A stretch of 31,351 bases of DNA from Treponema sp. (GTDB lineage: Bacteria > Spirochaetota > Spirochaetia > Treponematales > Breznakiellaceae): the NCBI GenBank assembly GCA_031266255.1, contig JAISBK010000173.1, positions 1 to 31,351 on the forward strand, in the 5' to 3' direction. Both the position numbers and the translations under genes were made by a program. Below the pieces are notes generated by a model, which was given only the letters and a program-made list of their open reading frames with translations, was not told the DNA's origin and did not search any database. This document shows positions 6,297 to 15,287 of this stretch, piece after piece. Within the stretch, counting starts at the first letter, position 1. Every line of letters begins with the position of its first letter.

Positions 6297-7812
6297 TCCT
6301 CAGCAGGAGACAGGACAGATAGCACAAATAGAAGAACACACATCAAGAGACCCGGGGATGCAGATGGATTTTGCCGATGTAGCCAAGGCCCTCGGGGCAC
6401 GGCTTATGTCCTTTCAAGGAGACTCAAGTTCAATCAATACCGTGTGTTCATCGGTATGTATTGATTCCCGGCAGGTGGTACCGGGGGCCTTCTTCGTAGC
6501 CTTGGTAGGCACGATCCAAGATGGTCACCGGTACGTTGGTGCTGCGTTTACTGCAGGAGCAATTGCGGCTATGGTTGCCCGTTCTCGTGTTGAAGATCCC
6601 GCCTTAGATCTGGTGTATCAGGCCCGGGAAGCCCGAGGCTTGCTTTTGGTAGTCGAAGATACCTTGCGCGGTCTTCAACAAGCCGCGACTTACTATCTTG
6701 CTCAGTTTCCGGGCTTGCTCAGGATTGGTATTACCGGTTCATCAGGGAAGTCTACCACTAAGGAGATTACTGCTTCGATAATAGGCAAAGAACACTCGGT
6801 GCTCATGAACCAAGGTAACCTGAACTCTGAGACCGGCCTTCCCTTGTCGGTTTTTATGGTGCGTCCTCATCACCGGGTAGGGATATTTGAAATGGGTATG
6901 AACCGGGTAGGGGAGATAGGGGAACTGGCGCAGGTCCTTAAACCCCATATTGCCCTCATTACCAATATTGGATCCGCTCATATCGGTATACTTGGTAGTA
7001 AGCAGGCTATTGCTCAGGAAAAAAAGGGAATCTTTTCCGCATTTTCTGGGAATGAACAGGCCTTAATTCCTGGGGATGATCCTTATCGGGATTTTCTTGC
7101 GGAAGGTATCAAGGGAAGGGTCTGTTTCTATGGCCCCCAGTCATTTGCGGAGCTCACGGATCTCCACGATCGAGGTCTTGAAGGTATTGACCTTAAGTGG
7201 GAGGGCATGCCGGTTCATTGCCGGCTTTCGGGAAAGCACAATATACGGAACCTTGTATCAGCGCTTGCCATAGTCCGGGGAGTCCCGGTTAGTGCAAAGG
7301 CAATTCGGGAAGGTCTTGAGTCGGTACAGCCCCTCTTTGGCCGTAGCGAGATTCTTCGAGGCTCGGTTACGGTGATCCAGGATTGTTATAATGCCAACCC
7401 AGAATCAATGCAGGAAGCCATTGCCTTTTGTGACCGTCTTGACTGGCAAGGACGGCGGATTTATGTAATTGGTTCCATGCTGGAACTGGGAAGCGCTTCC
7501 CTCGAGGCCCATGCAGAACTTGGCCGGACCTTAGCAGCTTCCAAGGCTGATTGGATCTGTTTTTTTGGATCCGAAACGCAAGACGCGGCAGCAGCCTTGG
7601 AACAGGTCCGAATTGCTCAGGGTCAAGCGGTTGGTTTCTCTTATACCGATAGTTTCTCTTGCTTATCCCAGGCGCTTACGAACCAGATTCAGCCTGGTGC
7701 TCTGGTTCTGTTAAAAGGTTCCCGGGCCTGTGGCCTGGAACGGCTCACCGATGTGGTACGCGGGGTTCATGCGGCTTGTGCTGGATATGAAAACGTATCA
7801 GGAGGGGTTTAG
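6289..7812 (+). CDS. murF: UDP-N-acetylmuramoyl-tripeptide--D-alanyl-D-alanine ligase
   Basis: MurF adds the D-Ala-D-Ala dipeptide to the UDP-MurNAc-tripeptide in the cytoplasm, using ATP, and completes the soluble peptidoglycan precursor. The 507 residues show three Mur-ligase domains. The N-terminal part includes VCIDSRQVVPGAFFVAL. The central ATPase domain has the P-loop GITGSSGKSTTKEI, then NLNSETGLPLSV and FEMGMNRVGEIGEL, and ITNIGSAHIG. The C-terminal domain includes VIQDCYNANPESMQEAI and VLLKGSRACGLERL. It is somewhat longer than usual because of about 25 polar residues at the front. The start is ATG 6289 behind AAAGGAG (6271-6277). TTG 6286 and the in-frame ATG 6358 are alternatives. 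It is followed directly by mraY, the next step of the pathway. Confidence 0.95.
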   Translation: MDNPQQETGQIAQIEEHTSRDPGMQMDFADVAKALGARLMSFQGDSSSINTVCSSVCIDSRQVVPGAFFVALVGTIQDGHRYVGAAFTAGAIAAMVARSRVEDPALDLVYQAREARGLLLVVEDTLRGLQQAATYYLAQFPGLLRIGITGSSGKSTTKEITASIIGKEHSVLMNQGNLNSETGLPLSVFMVRPHHRVGIFEMGMNRVGEIGELAQVLKPHIALITNIGSAHIGILGSKQAIAQEKKGIFSAFSGNEQALIPGDDPYRDFLAEGIKGRVCFYGPQSFAELTDLHDRGLEGIDLKWEGMPVHCRLSGKHNIRNLVSALAIVRGVPVSAKAIREGLESVQPLFGRSEILRGSVTVIQDCYNANPESMQEAIAFCDRLDWQGRRIYVIGSMLELGSASLEAHAELGRTLAASKADWICFFGSETQDAAAALEQVRIAQGQAVGFSYTDSFSCLSQALTNQIQPGALVLLKGSRACGLERLTDVVRGVHAACAGYENVSGGV

Positions 7813-8892
7813 GTGTTTCTCGAATTTATTTATCCCTTCGTTAAATATTTCACCCCTCTCAATGTGTTCCAGTACCTTTCATTCCGGGGTGCATACGCGG
7901 CGTTAACTACCCTGCTCATCTGTTTCATTCTAGGCCCCCGGATAATCGAAGCCCTCCAAACACTTAAAATAGGCCAAGCGGTTCGAGAAGATGGCCCTGA
8001 GAGTCATTTGAAAAAAAACGGTACTCCCACTATGGGGGGAACCCTGATTATTTTTTCTATGATTTGTTCCATGCTTTTGTGGCAGGATTGGAACAATACC
8101 AAGGTATGGATCACCTGCGGCGCATTGGTTGCCTTGGGAGGCATTGGTTTTATGGATGATTTCCTCAAGGTTCGGCAGCACAACTCCGCAGGTTTACCTG
8201 CTTGGGCAAAACTGGTAGGTCAGTTTACGGTAGCCATTGGGGTGGTGCTCTTTCTGTATTTTTCAGAGGAGGAAGGGATCACCGCTCTGTATATCCCCTT
8301 TTTCAAGAATCCTGTGGTTGATATGGGGGTACTATGGATACCCTTTGGGGTACTCCTTATTGTGGGAGAATCCAATGCAGTGAATTTTTCTGATGGTCTT
8401 GATGGGCTTGCAGCAGGTCTCCTTATTCTGGTATTTATTACCTTAGGGATTCTTACCTATCTTTCAGGAAGGGCGGATTATTCCTCTTATCTGGGGATAC
8501 CCTATATTACCGGGGGAGGGGAATTGACCGTTTTCTGTCTCGCCGCGGTTGGAGCCTGTATCGGGTTTCTTTGGTTCAATGCCCATCCTGCGGATGTGTT
8601 TATGGGGGATGTGGGGAGTCTACCCCTGGGAGGAGTTATCGCGGTGGTTTCTTTGATTATTAAGAAGGAGATCCTGATTCTGATTATTGGAGGGGTCTTT
8701 GTCTTGGAAATTGCCTCGGTAATCATTCAGGTAATTTCGTATAAAGTGAGAAAGAAGCGAATATTTAAGATGGCTCCGCTGCACCATCATTTTGAATTAT
8801 CCGGGTGGGTAGAAACCAAGGTGGTTATCCGTTTTTGGATTTTGGGAGGACTATTTGCTATCATTGCATTGTCAACATTGAAGATTCAATAA
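7813..8892 (+). CDS. mraY: Phospho-N-acetylmuramoyl-pentapeptide transferase
   Basis: MraY moves phospho-MurNAc-pentapeptide from UDP to undecaprenyl phosphate, making lipid I at the inner face of the inner membrane. The 359-residue protein has about ten membrane segments and all expected signatures: KKNGTPTMGGTLII, GFMDDFLKV with the paired Asp, NFSDGLDGLAAGLL, NAHPADVFMGDVGSLPLGG and the histidine loop APLHHHFE. The start is GTG, immediately after the murF TAG, with GGAGG (7801-7805) eight bases upstream. Substrate supply from MurF and placement next to ftsW fit a cell-wall and division unit. murD and murG, which often neighbour mraY, are not nearby. Confidence 0.97.
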   Translation: MFLEFIYPFVKYFTPLNVFQYLSFRGAYAALTTLLICFILGPRIIEALQTLKIGQAVREDGPESHLKKNGTPTMGGTLIIFSMICSMLLWQDWNNTKVWITCGALVALGGIGFMDDFLKVRQHNSAGLPAWAKLVGQFTVAIGVVLFLYFSEEEGITALYIPFFKNPVVDMGVLWIPFGVLLIVGESNAVNFSDGLDGLAAGLLILVFITLGILTYLSGRADYSSYLGIPYITGGGELTVFCLAAVGACIGFLWFNAHPADVFMGDVGSLPLGGVIAVVSLIIKKEILILIIGGVFVLEIASVIIQVISYKVRKKRIFKMAPLHHHFELSGWVETKVVIRFWILGGLFAIIALSTLKIQ

Positions 8893-8926
8893 AAAAACAA
8901 GTGCAGGGGAGTAAAGGATAGACAGC

Positions 8927-10141
8927 ATGTATCATTTTAATGTTGAAAAAACAGGACGCCGGGTCCATGCAGATCATATTTTGATTGCCAGTATTTTCCT
9001 CCTTACCGGTTTGGGGATGGTAACCCTTTATTCTTCCTCTTACGTGTATGCAGAACGGTTTTTTGAAGATGGGCTTTACTTAATATCCCGACAGCTCTTC
9101 TTTTTGGGGGCAGGGATGGTGCTGTTCCTGGTGAGTTCCCGCATTAATCTGGATTGGGTGCGGGGCTATCGCTTGCCGGTGCTTATGGTACTGGGAACGA
9201 TTCTGCTCTGTATCCTTCCCCTGCTGCCGGTGGTGGGAGTAACAAAAAACGGCGCTTCCCGGTGGTTCCGCATTGGTTCCGAGACCTTTCAGCCTTCAGA
9301 ACTAGTCAAGCTAGTCTTGCCTTTGTATTTGGCCCATATTTTTGATAAGAAACAGGAGCAAATTCATTCCTTAACCAAGGGTATCTTGCCGCCTGCGTGT
9401 ATTACTGTTGTGTTCATTATATTGATTTCTTGTCAAAATAACTTTTCCACTGCGGCATTTGTGGCCATAAATGCGGTACTGGTTTTTTATCTGGCAGGGG
9501 TAAAGTACCGCTACTTCCTCAGCGGTTTGTTCATGTTTGTACCCTTTGCCCTGTTGTTGATATTGACCAAGGAACACCGGTTCAGACGGATTATTAGTTA
9601 TCTTAATCCAAGCTGGGAACCTCATGGGGCAGGGTACCAGGTCCGAGCTTCTATTAGCACCATTGCATCTGGCGGATTTTGGGGTAAAGGGGTGGGTCAT
9701 GGGATACGGAAGTTTGCCGGGGTACCTGAAATTCAGTCGGATTTTATTTTTTCCTCGTTTGCTGAGGAAATGGGTTTTTTAGGGGTTTTGTTTTTTATTC
9801 TGCTCTTTGGGGTCTTTGCCGCCCGAGGATACTTGGTGGCTATGCGGGCCCAAGGAACCTACCGGCGGCTTTTAGCTTTTGGCTTGGTTACCATGATCGT
9901 GTCCCAAGTGCTTGCAAACATTGCGGTGGTGTCCGGTTCAGTCCCTGCAACCGGGATTCCTTTGCCGTTTTTTTCTGCCGGAGGTTCATCGTTGGTGACT
10001 ACCTTGATTGGGGCAGGGATCATCGTCAATATTTCCAGGTCCCGGGAACCATCAAAATCTTTTGGCCCTTCGGCCACGAAATACACGGCTAAGCCAGAAA
10101 GCTGGTATGCATCTGGCCCTGAGGTGTCCCATGGCCGATGA
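8927..10141 (+). CDS. ftsW: Septal peptidoglycan glycosyltransferase FtsW (SEDS family)
   Basis: FtsW polymerises lipid II at the septum together with a class B penicillin-binding protein. The 404 residues have about ten membrane segments, starting at about residue 18 (ADHILIASIFLLTGLGMVTLYSSS). SEDS signatures are NGASRWFRIGSETFQPSELVKL, split here as NGASRWFRIG and FQPSELVKL, then LNPSWEPHGAGYQVRASIS, GFWGKGVGHG, PEIQSDFIFSSFAEEMGFLG and GIPLPFFSAGGSSLV. It is called FtsW rather than RodA from its position in the division cluster. The usual partner ftsI is absent from this cluster. AAAGGA lies nine bases before the ATG. The last 11 bases overlap divIB. Confidence 0.93.
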   Translation: MYHFNVEKTGRRVHADHILIASIFLLTGLGMVTLYSSSYVYAERFFEDGLYLISRQLFFLGAGMVLFLVSSRINLDWVRGYRLPVLMVLGTILLCILPLLPVVGVTKNGASRWFRIGSETFQPSELVKLVLPLYLAHIFDKKQEQIHSLTKGILPPACITVVFIILISCQNNFSTAAFVAINAVLVFYLAGVKYRYFLSGLFMFVPFALLLILTKEHRFRRIISYLNPSWEPHGAGYQVRASISTIASGGFWGKGVGHGIRKFAGVPEIQSDFIFSSFAEEMGFLGVLFFILLFGVFAARGYLVAMRAQGTYRRLLAFGLVTMIVSQVLANIAVVSGSVPATGIPLPFFSAGGSSLVTTLIGAGIIVNISRSREPSKSFGPSATKYTAKPESWYASGPEVSHGR

Positions 10142-10997
10142 TAATATTTTTACCGAAGATATATTATCCCCTGAGTTCTTATCCGATGATATAGAAACAG
10201 GAGTGAGTGAATCGGCAGGTTCCTCCCTCATAGAAAAGGCCCTGAAGTGGATCATCATTGTTATTGTAGCCCTCATTGGAGGGGAATTGATACTCCTTTT
10301 GGTGGTTAATCCTTGTATGCCCTTGTCTCGGGTGGAAGTTACGGGAATGCCGGAATTGGATACGGGGATGGTGCTTAAACAAGCGGGGATCACAAGGCGT
10401 TCCTCCTATGTATCGGTGAATTCTCGGAGCGCGGAAGCGCATTTAGAGGCCCTCTTGGTGGTAGCGTCTGCTAAGGTGATTAAAGGGTTCCCCAATTCGG
10501 TACGGATAGTCCTTGAGGGTCGTAAGGCGGTGGCTTTGTCCTTTGTGACGATAAACGATAAGGTATGTCCAGTTTTTTTCGATAACCGGGGGGTGGTCTT
10601 TAAGATCGGCCATGAAACTTCAGGAACTGATCCTGCTCTATCCATACCGATTATAACGGGGTTAATCACGGAACAACCCTTTTTAGGGATGCAGCTTCCG
10701 TTCATGTCAAGAACTTTGTTGGCCAATCTTGCCCGAATACAGCTTGTTGCTCCTGAGCTGTTGGCGGCTATTTCTGAGATCGGGGTAAACCGAAAGGCCT
10801 TTGACAGTTATGATGTTATCCTCTATCCTGTTCATAATCCTGTACGGATTCGACTGGGATCGGAATTAAATGAAAATATGCTTCGCTACGTATTGTTAGT
10901 AGTGGATGTGTGTGTTTCAAGGGGCGCGAAGATTGAAGAGATCGATTTTAGGACCGGTACGGCATCCTATACGGTAAAGGAGGCATCTTCTGGCTAA
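10131..10997 (+). CDS. divIB: Cell-division protein FtsQ/DivIB, POTRA domain
   Basis: 288 residues with an acidic cytoplasmic N-terminus of about 35 residues, one membrane segment (about 41-62, WIIIVIVALIGGELILLLVV) and a periplasmic part. The latter opens with a POTRA-like domain (LSRVEVTGMPELDTGMVLKQ, then NSVRIVLEGRKAVAL) and continues with a beta domain including INRKAFDSYDV-like and VRIRLGSELNENMLRYVL segments. It scaffolds the FtsL/FtsB subcomplex at the septum. The ATG at 10131 overlaps the end of ftsW and has GAGGTG (10121-10126) in front. The membrane topology and order between ftsW and ftsA support the call more than sequence conservation, which is low in this family. Its end carries the ribosome site used by ftsA. 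Confidence 0.85.
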   Translation: MADDNIFTEDILSPEFLSDDIETGVSESAGSSLIEKALKWIIIVIVALIGGELILLLVVNPCMPLSRVEVTGMPELDTGMVLKQAGITRRSSYVSVNSRSAEAHLEALLVVASAKVIKGFPNSVRIVLEGRKAVALSFVTINDKVCPVFFDNRGVVFKIGHETSGTDPALSIPIITGLITEQPFLGMQLPFMSRTLLANLARIQLVAPELLAAISEIGVNRKAFDSYDVILYPVHNPVRIRLGSELNENMLRYVLLVVDVCVSRGAKIEEIDFRTGTASYTVKEASSG

Positions 10998-12249
10998 TGA
11001 TGGATTAGTGGTCGGCCTCGATATAGGTACGACTAAGGTCTGCGCCGTGATTGGCGAGCGTAATGATCATGGAATTCTCGAAATTACCGGTGTGGGGTTG
11101 TGTCCATCCACAGGACTGCGAAAAGGGGTAGTAGTCAATATTGAGGCTACCCTTCGGTCGGTGGCTACCGCCATTGAAGCAGCGGAAATGATGAGTGGCC
11201 GGGAAGTAGATGTATGCTGGACCGGAATAGGGGGCAACCATATCGACGGGATCAATTCCCGGGGGGTTGTGGCGGTTACCGGAAAAGTCCGGGAAACCCG
11301 GGAGATTGGGCAAGAGGATATTAATCGGGTCCTGGAAGCGGCTCGGGCTGTGGTTATTCCTATGGATCGACAGGTACTTGAGGTGATTCCTCAGAGCTAT
11401 ATCGTGGATGATCAGCGGGGTATTCGGGATCCTTTGGACATGATTGGGGTGCGTCTCGAGGCAGAAGTGCATATCATTACCTGTTCGGTTACGAGCGCCC
11501 AGAATTTGATAAAGTGTGTAAACCGGGCGGGGTTCATTGTAAATGATCTTATCCTCCAATCTTTGGCGGCAAGTAGATCCGTACTGACCCTAGAAGAAAA
11601 AGAGATTGGGGTGGCCTTGCTTGACCTGGGGGGAGGAACCACGGATGTGTTGGTATATGCTGATGGAGCTCCCTATTCAAATGTGACCATTCCTGCAGGG
11701 GGTGGCATGATCACCAGTGATATATCGAAGGTGAAGAATATCTCTTTTGAGACTGCCGAGCGGATTAAGATTGATACGGGGTGCTGTTGGGAAGGTTTGT
11801 TTGAGGAGGAGGAAGAGGTGATTGTACCGGGAGTTGGCGGGAGACCCCCGATGCCCATACCGAAATCCCAGATATTGGCGATCATCCGTCCTCGAATGGA
11901 AGAGATTTTCAAGATGGTAAAGGAAAAACTGGATAAGCTTGCCCTTTCAAGACCTCTGGGAGGGGGTATTGTCTTGACTGGCGGGGGAGCGCAGCTCTTA
12001 GGCGCAGCAGAATTGGCTTCCTACATCTTTAAGCTGCCGGTCAGGGTAGGAAGCCCTCTTCCGGTAGGTGGACTTGTGGAGGAATACCGGAGTCCCATAT
12101 ATGCTACGGCTGTAGGCTTGGTGTTGGAAGGGGATGAGCGGGAACGAAGGAATGCCCCTGAGCGGGGAGTAGAAAAACACGGCCGGGAAAAAGGACGACC
12201 AACTAAGGTGCGTCAAATCATTGAGTGGTTTAAAAATGAAATTTTTTAA
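10990..12249 (+). CDS. ftsA: Cell-division protein FtsA (actin-like), probable CTG start
   Basis: FtsA is the actin-like ATPase that ties FtsZ to the inner membrane. The protein shows VGLDIGTTKVCAVIGE (phosphate 1), the SHS2-like 1C insertion, ALLDLGGGTTDVLVYADG (phosphate 2), GIVLTGGGAQLLGAAEL (adenosine), and a C-terminal amphipathic helix RQIIEWFKNEIF for membrane binding. The first standard start in frame is GTG 11008, but it has no ribosome site and leaves almost nothing before the first strand. CTG at 10990-10992 lies six bases after AAAGGAGG (10976-10983) and gives an N-terminus L/M-ANDGLVVGLDIG of normal length, 419 residues in all. It overlaps the divIB stop by eight bases. If the GTG is used the protein has 413 residues. 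Confidence 0.93.
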   Translation: MANDGLVVGLDIGTTKVCAVIGERNDHGILEITGVGLCPSTGLRKGVVVNIEATLRSVATAIEAAEMMSGREVDVCWTGIGGNHIDGINSRGVVAVTGKVRETREIGQEDINRVLEAARAVVIPMDRQVLEVIPQSYIVDDQRGIRDPLDMIGVRLEAEVHIITCSVTSAQNLIKCVNRAGFIVNDLILQSLAASRSVLTLEEKEIGVALLDLGGGTTDVLVYADGAPYSNVTIPAGGGMITSDISKVKNISFETAERIKIDTGCCWEGLFEEEEEVIVPGVGGRPPMPIPKSQILAIIRPRMEEIFKMVKEKLDKLALSRPLGGGIVLTGGGAQLLGAAELASYIFKLPVRVGSPLPVGGLVEEYRSPIYATAVGLVLEGDERERRNAPERGVEKHGREKGRPTKVRQIIEWFKNEIF

Positions 12250-12328
12250 GATTTTCTGACTTTTATTTTTATGGATTAGGGGTTTTACTAGGGATATTCG
12301 CGCCTAGATGTCGTACACTAATTACAGA

Positions 12329-12364
12329 TATAGTAAAAAAAATCAAAGTACTGATTTGGGAGGA
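12329..12364 (+). promoter_or_regulatory. ftsZ leader: weak -10 candidate and strong ribosome site
   Basis: The 119-bp gap between ftsA and ftsZ is one of the longer interruptions in the operon. It holds TATAGT (12329-12334) with no good -35 and the ribosome site GGGAGGA (12358-12364), four bases before the ATG. A local ftsZ promoter is plausible but weakly supported. Confidence 0.3.
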
Positions 12365-12368
12365 ATAT

Positions 12369-13580
12369 ATGAATTTTATGAATATTGAAGTGCATGATGA
12401 AAAACTGGTAAACCCGAGTCCGGCGATTATCAAGGTTATCGGTACCGGTGGAGGCGGATCCAACGCGGTAAACCGCATGATTAGTTGCGGTTTACAGGGG
12501 GTGGAATTTATCGCGGTCAATACGGATGTGCAGGATCTGAATAAATGTAAGGCGAATAAAAAACTGCAAATCGGCGCAAAATTTACCGGAGGCCGAGGTG
12601 CAGGGGGAAAACCTGAGATCGGTGAAAAGGCGGCCAATGACGACCGGGAAATGATCGCAGAAGCCCTCAAGGGGGCCAATATGGTGTTCGTTACTGCCGG
12701 TATGGGGGGCGGAACGGGAACCGGATCTGCGCCGGTGATCGCTCAAATAGCCAAGGAGTGCGGTGCCCTTACTGTAGGGGTGGTGACCAAGCCCTTTGAG
12801 TTTGAGGGGCGTTTCAGGATGCGTCTTGCTGAGGCAGGGATCGTCAAACTGCGGGAGGCGGTAGATACCCTCATCATCATCCCCAATCAGCATCTCCTTA
12901 ACATTGTGGAACGGCGGACTCCCATCACCGAGGCCTTCCTCAAGGCTGATGATGTACTGCGCCAAGGGGTACAGGGAATCTCGGATCTGGTGAATCAAAC
13001 CGGGCTGATTAATATTGATTTTGCAGATGTAGAAGCGATTATTCAAGGTCAGGGAGACGCCCTTATGGGTATCGGTTATGGTACCGGGGATAACCGGGCC
13101 TCTGAAGCAGCTTCTTCAGCAGTGGACAATCCTCTCTTGGAAGATACTGCTATTGAAGGAGCTACCCGGATTCTCGTGAATGTTTCCGGTAGTGAGGACT
13201 TTTCTCTGGTTGAATTTCAGGAAGTGGTCAATCTTATTACAGCCAAGGCAGATCCGGAAGCGGTCATTATCGTGGGCTCTACCCTTGATACTGCACTTGA
13301 GGATAGGCTACGGGTAACGGTTATTGCCACCGGGTTTCAAACTGAAACCGTAAAGGCTCCCCAAAAAGGGCCGGTTCGAGAACCGGTTAAGCAAGCTGAG
13401 AGTGATTTCATTGATATTAATGAATGGGAAAAGATCCGGGAGCGGACCAAACGGACGGAATTTATTTCCCCTCGGAATAATTATCAGGAGGATGATCTGG
13501 AGGTTCCCACGGTAATCCGGGATCGGAAGTACAATCTTCGTAGAGATGCCTCCATAACCGGGGCAGGGAAGGAAGCATAG
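12369..13580 (+). CDS. ftsZ: Cell-division tubulin homologue FtsZ
   Basis: FtsZ polymerises with GTP into the Z-ring that organises division. The 403-residue protein shows VIGTGGGGSNAVNRM near residue 20, the tubulin signature MGGGTGTGSAPVIAQIAKE near residue 115, NLVERRTP-type sequence (NIVERRTPITEAF), and the T7 catalytic loop NIDFADVEAII. A variable linker starts near residue 335. The usual C-terminal docking peptide for FtsA appears as DDLEVPTVIRDRKYNLRR, followed by an unusual tail of about 12 residues ending ITGAGKEA. The start has GGGAGGA upstream. The next gene begins two bases after the stop. Confidence 0.97.
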   Translation: MNFMNIEVHDEKLVNPSPAIIKVIGTGGGGSNAVNRMISCGLQGVEFIAVNTDVQDLNKCKANKKLQIGAKFTGGRGAGGKPEIGEKAANDDREMIAEALKGANMVFVTAGMGGGTGTGSAPVIAQIAKECGALTVGVVTKPFEFEGRFRMRLAEAGIVKLREAVDTLIIIPNQHLLNIVERRTPITEAFLKADDVLRQGVQGISDLVNQTGLINIDFADVEAIIQGQGDALMGIGYGTGDNRASEAASSAVDNPLLEDTAIEGATRILVNVSGSEDFSLVEFQEVVNLITAKADPEAVIIVGSTLDTALEDRLRVTVIATGFQTETVKAPQKGPVREPVKQAESDFIDINEWEKIRERTKRTEFISPRNNYQEDDLEVPTVIRDRKYNLRRDASITGAGKEA

Positions 13581-13582
13581 AG

Positions 13583-14539
13583 GTGGTACCGTGGCAGGAT
13601 TTCTTGGATCAGTATTATGTCCGGCTTAGTAAGGGAGAACACCGGGCGCCCCTTACGGTTGCAACCTATAGGGGAGAGATCCGTCTGTTTTTAGACTGGC
13701 TTACCGGAACTCAAGTATGCCTTGAAACTGCCGATACCCGGTCCCTGGTTCGATACCTGGAACAACGGCGTACCAAAGACCACATCAATGCTCGAACCAC
13801 CGCTAAAGTTATAGCAGTGCTTCGTTCTTTTTTTCGTTTTATTATAGATGAGGGTATCAGATGCGATAACCCGGCGGATATCTTGGAAGCTCCTCGTCAA
13901 GGGATCCGGCTGCCTCCGGTACTTACCCGGGAATCGGTGGATCAGGTGTTGGGACTGATTGATACCAGTACCCCCTGGGGATTACGGAATCGGGCGCTCT
14001 ATGAGCTTATGTATTCTGCAGGGTTACGGGTTTCAGAGACGGTTTCCTTGAATGTACGGGATATTAGATTTTCTGAAGGATTGATGATCGTCCGGGGAAA
14101 AGGAAACCAGGAACGGTTCGCCATTTTTGGAGAAGAAGCGGCATCCTGGCTGAAACGGTACTTGGCCGAAGCCCGGCCTCAGCTTGCCGGTTCCCAGCAG
14201 AGTTTAGCCTTGTTTATCAATCGAGTCGGCAGGAGGCTTTCCCGGAAAGGGATGTGGAAGTCCTATGCCCAGATCACCGCCCCGGTGGACGTGAGTTCCA
14301 AGCTTCACGCCTTACGGCATACCTTTGCCACTGCTTTATTGGCTGGAGGGGCGGATCTCCGGTCGGTACAGGAACTCTTAGGGCATGCGGATTTGACCAC
14401 GACCCAAATCTATACCCATGTGGATAGGTCCCTTCTCAAGGAGCAGCATCGGCACTACATGCCAAAGTTATGGGCAGATGACAGGTATCGAACTAATCCT
14501 GAGAGTACAGTCCTGATGAAGGTTAAAGATGAAGATTAA
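13583..14539 (+). CDS. xerC: Tyrosine recombinase, XerC-like
   Basis: A 318-residue integrase-family recombinase of Xer length. The N-terminal SAM-like DNA-binding domain spans about residues 1-105. The catalytic domain holds the full set: Arg149 (YSAGLRVSE), Lys173 (VRGKGNQER), His242 and Arg245 (HALRHTFAT), His268 (LLGHADLTTTQ) and nucleophile Tyr277 (IYTHVD). With the second recombinase 4 kb downstream it probably resolves chromosome dimers at a dif site, acting as one half of a heterotetramer. Naming this copy XerC and the other XerD is by convention and not proven. It starts at a GTG just after ftsZ and overlaps the next gene by 11 bases. The C-terminus runs about 40 residues past Tyr277. 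Confidence 0.88.
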   Translation: MVPWQDFLDQYYVRLSKGEHRAPLTVATYRGEIRLFLDWLTGTQVCLETADTRSLVRYLEQRRTKDHINARTTAKVIAVLRSFFRFIIDEGIRCDNPADILEAPRQGIRLPPVLTRESVDQVLGLIDTSTPWGLRNRALYELMYSAGLRVSETVSLNVRDIRFSEGLMIVRGKGNQERFAIFGEEAASWLKRYLAEARPQLAGSQQSLALFINRVGRRLSRKGMWKSYAQITAPVDVSSKLHALRHTFATALLAGGADLRSVQELLGHADLTTTQIYTHVDRSLLKEQHRHYMPKLWADDRYRTNPESTVLMKVKDED

Positions 14540-15287
14540 AAAAGACACGGTCATCGGTATGGTGGTGATTCTGGTAATAGGTGCCTTGGTGTTAGGTATC
14601 TATGCCTACCGGAAGTACCGGTTCAGGGATACCTTAGCGACTCGGATTGCCGAACTGGGGCCGCGTGGGGGAGGGCCTCCGACGACTATCCAAGGGCTGC
14701 GGGAGGTCATAGCCCTCTATGAAGCGAAGATTGAACAGCAGGTGAAAGATGGGGCCCAGACCGGAGTATACTGGAAAATTTTGGCTACTCGATTACAGGA
14801 CAGAGGCCTTCATAGCGAGGCCTTGGATGCGTTGGAACGGGCGATTTATTATACTCCGGCAGAGCCGACCCCCCATTACCTGCGAGGAGTTTCTGCGGGG
14901 ATTGTGGCGAAATCTTCCTATGGCAGTTCAGAGACGGGTGGGGGAGACAACCTACGGATGCGCTATTTTGAACTCGCTGAGAAAGCCTTTCTGCGGGCTA
15001 TTGAGTTGGACGAAAGGTATGCTCGGCCTCGGTATGGCGTGGGGGTTTTGTATGTGTTCGAGCTTGACCGTCCTGAAGAAGCCATTCCCCATTTGGAACG
15101 GTACGTTGAGTTGGCGAAAAATGAGGTTGACGGTATGTTTATCTTGGCGCGGGCCTATTATATGACCAGCCGGTATGAAGGTGCAGTAGATCTCTATGAT
15201 CGAATCCTGAAGCTAACCAAGGATCCAAAGAAGCGCTCAGATGCGGAACAGAATAAAGCGGTGGTGTTAGGGTTACTCTATGGCTGA
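14529..15287 (+). CDS. Membrane-anchored tetratricopeptide-repeat protein of unknown role
   Basis: 252 residues: one N-terminal membrane segment (about 9-26, IGMVVILVIGALVLGIYA), a basic stretch, then helical repeats. Clear TPR units include residues about 78-108 (ILATRLQDRGLHSEALDALE, then RAIYYTP), about 135-170 (YFELAEKAFLRAIELDERYA) and about 170-235 (PEEAIPHLERYVELAKN, then FILARAYYMTSRYEGAVDLY). The topology suggests the repeats face the periplasm and bind a partner. Being inside the division cluster hints at a scaffold for wall or division proteins, but this is inference. The start is ATG with GAAGG upstream, overlapping xerC by 11 bases. Its end overlaps dprA by eight bases. I know a gene of this kind at the same place in other treponemes only as a hypothetical. 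Confidence 0.75.
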   Translation: MKIKKDTVIGMVVILVIGALVLGIYAYRKYRFRDTLATRIAELGPRGGGPPTTIQGLREVIALYEAKIEQQVKDGAQTGVYWKILATRLQDRGLHSEALDALERAIYYTPAEPTPHYLRGVSAGIVAKSSYGSSETGGGDNLRMRYFELAEKAFLRAIELDERYARPRYGVGVLYVFELDRPEEAIPHLERYVELAKNEVDGMFILARAYYMTSRYEGAVDLYDRILKLTKDPKKRSDAEQNKAVVLGLLYG

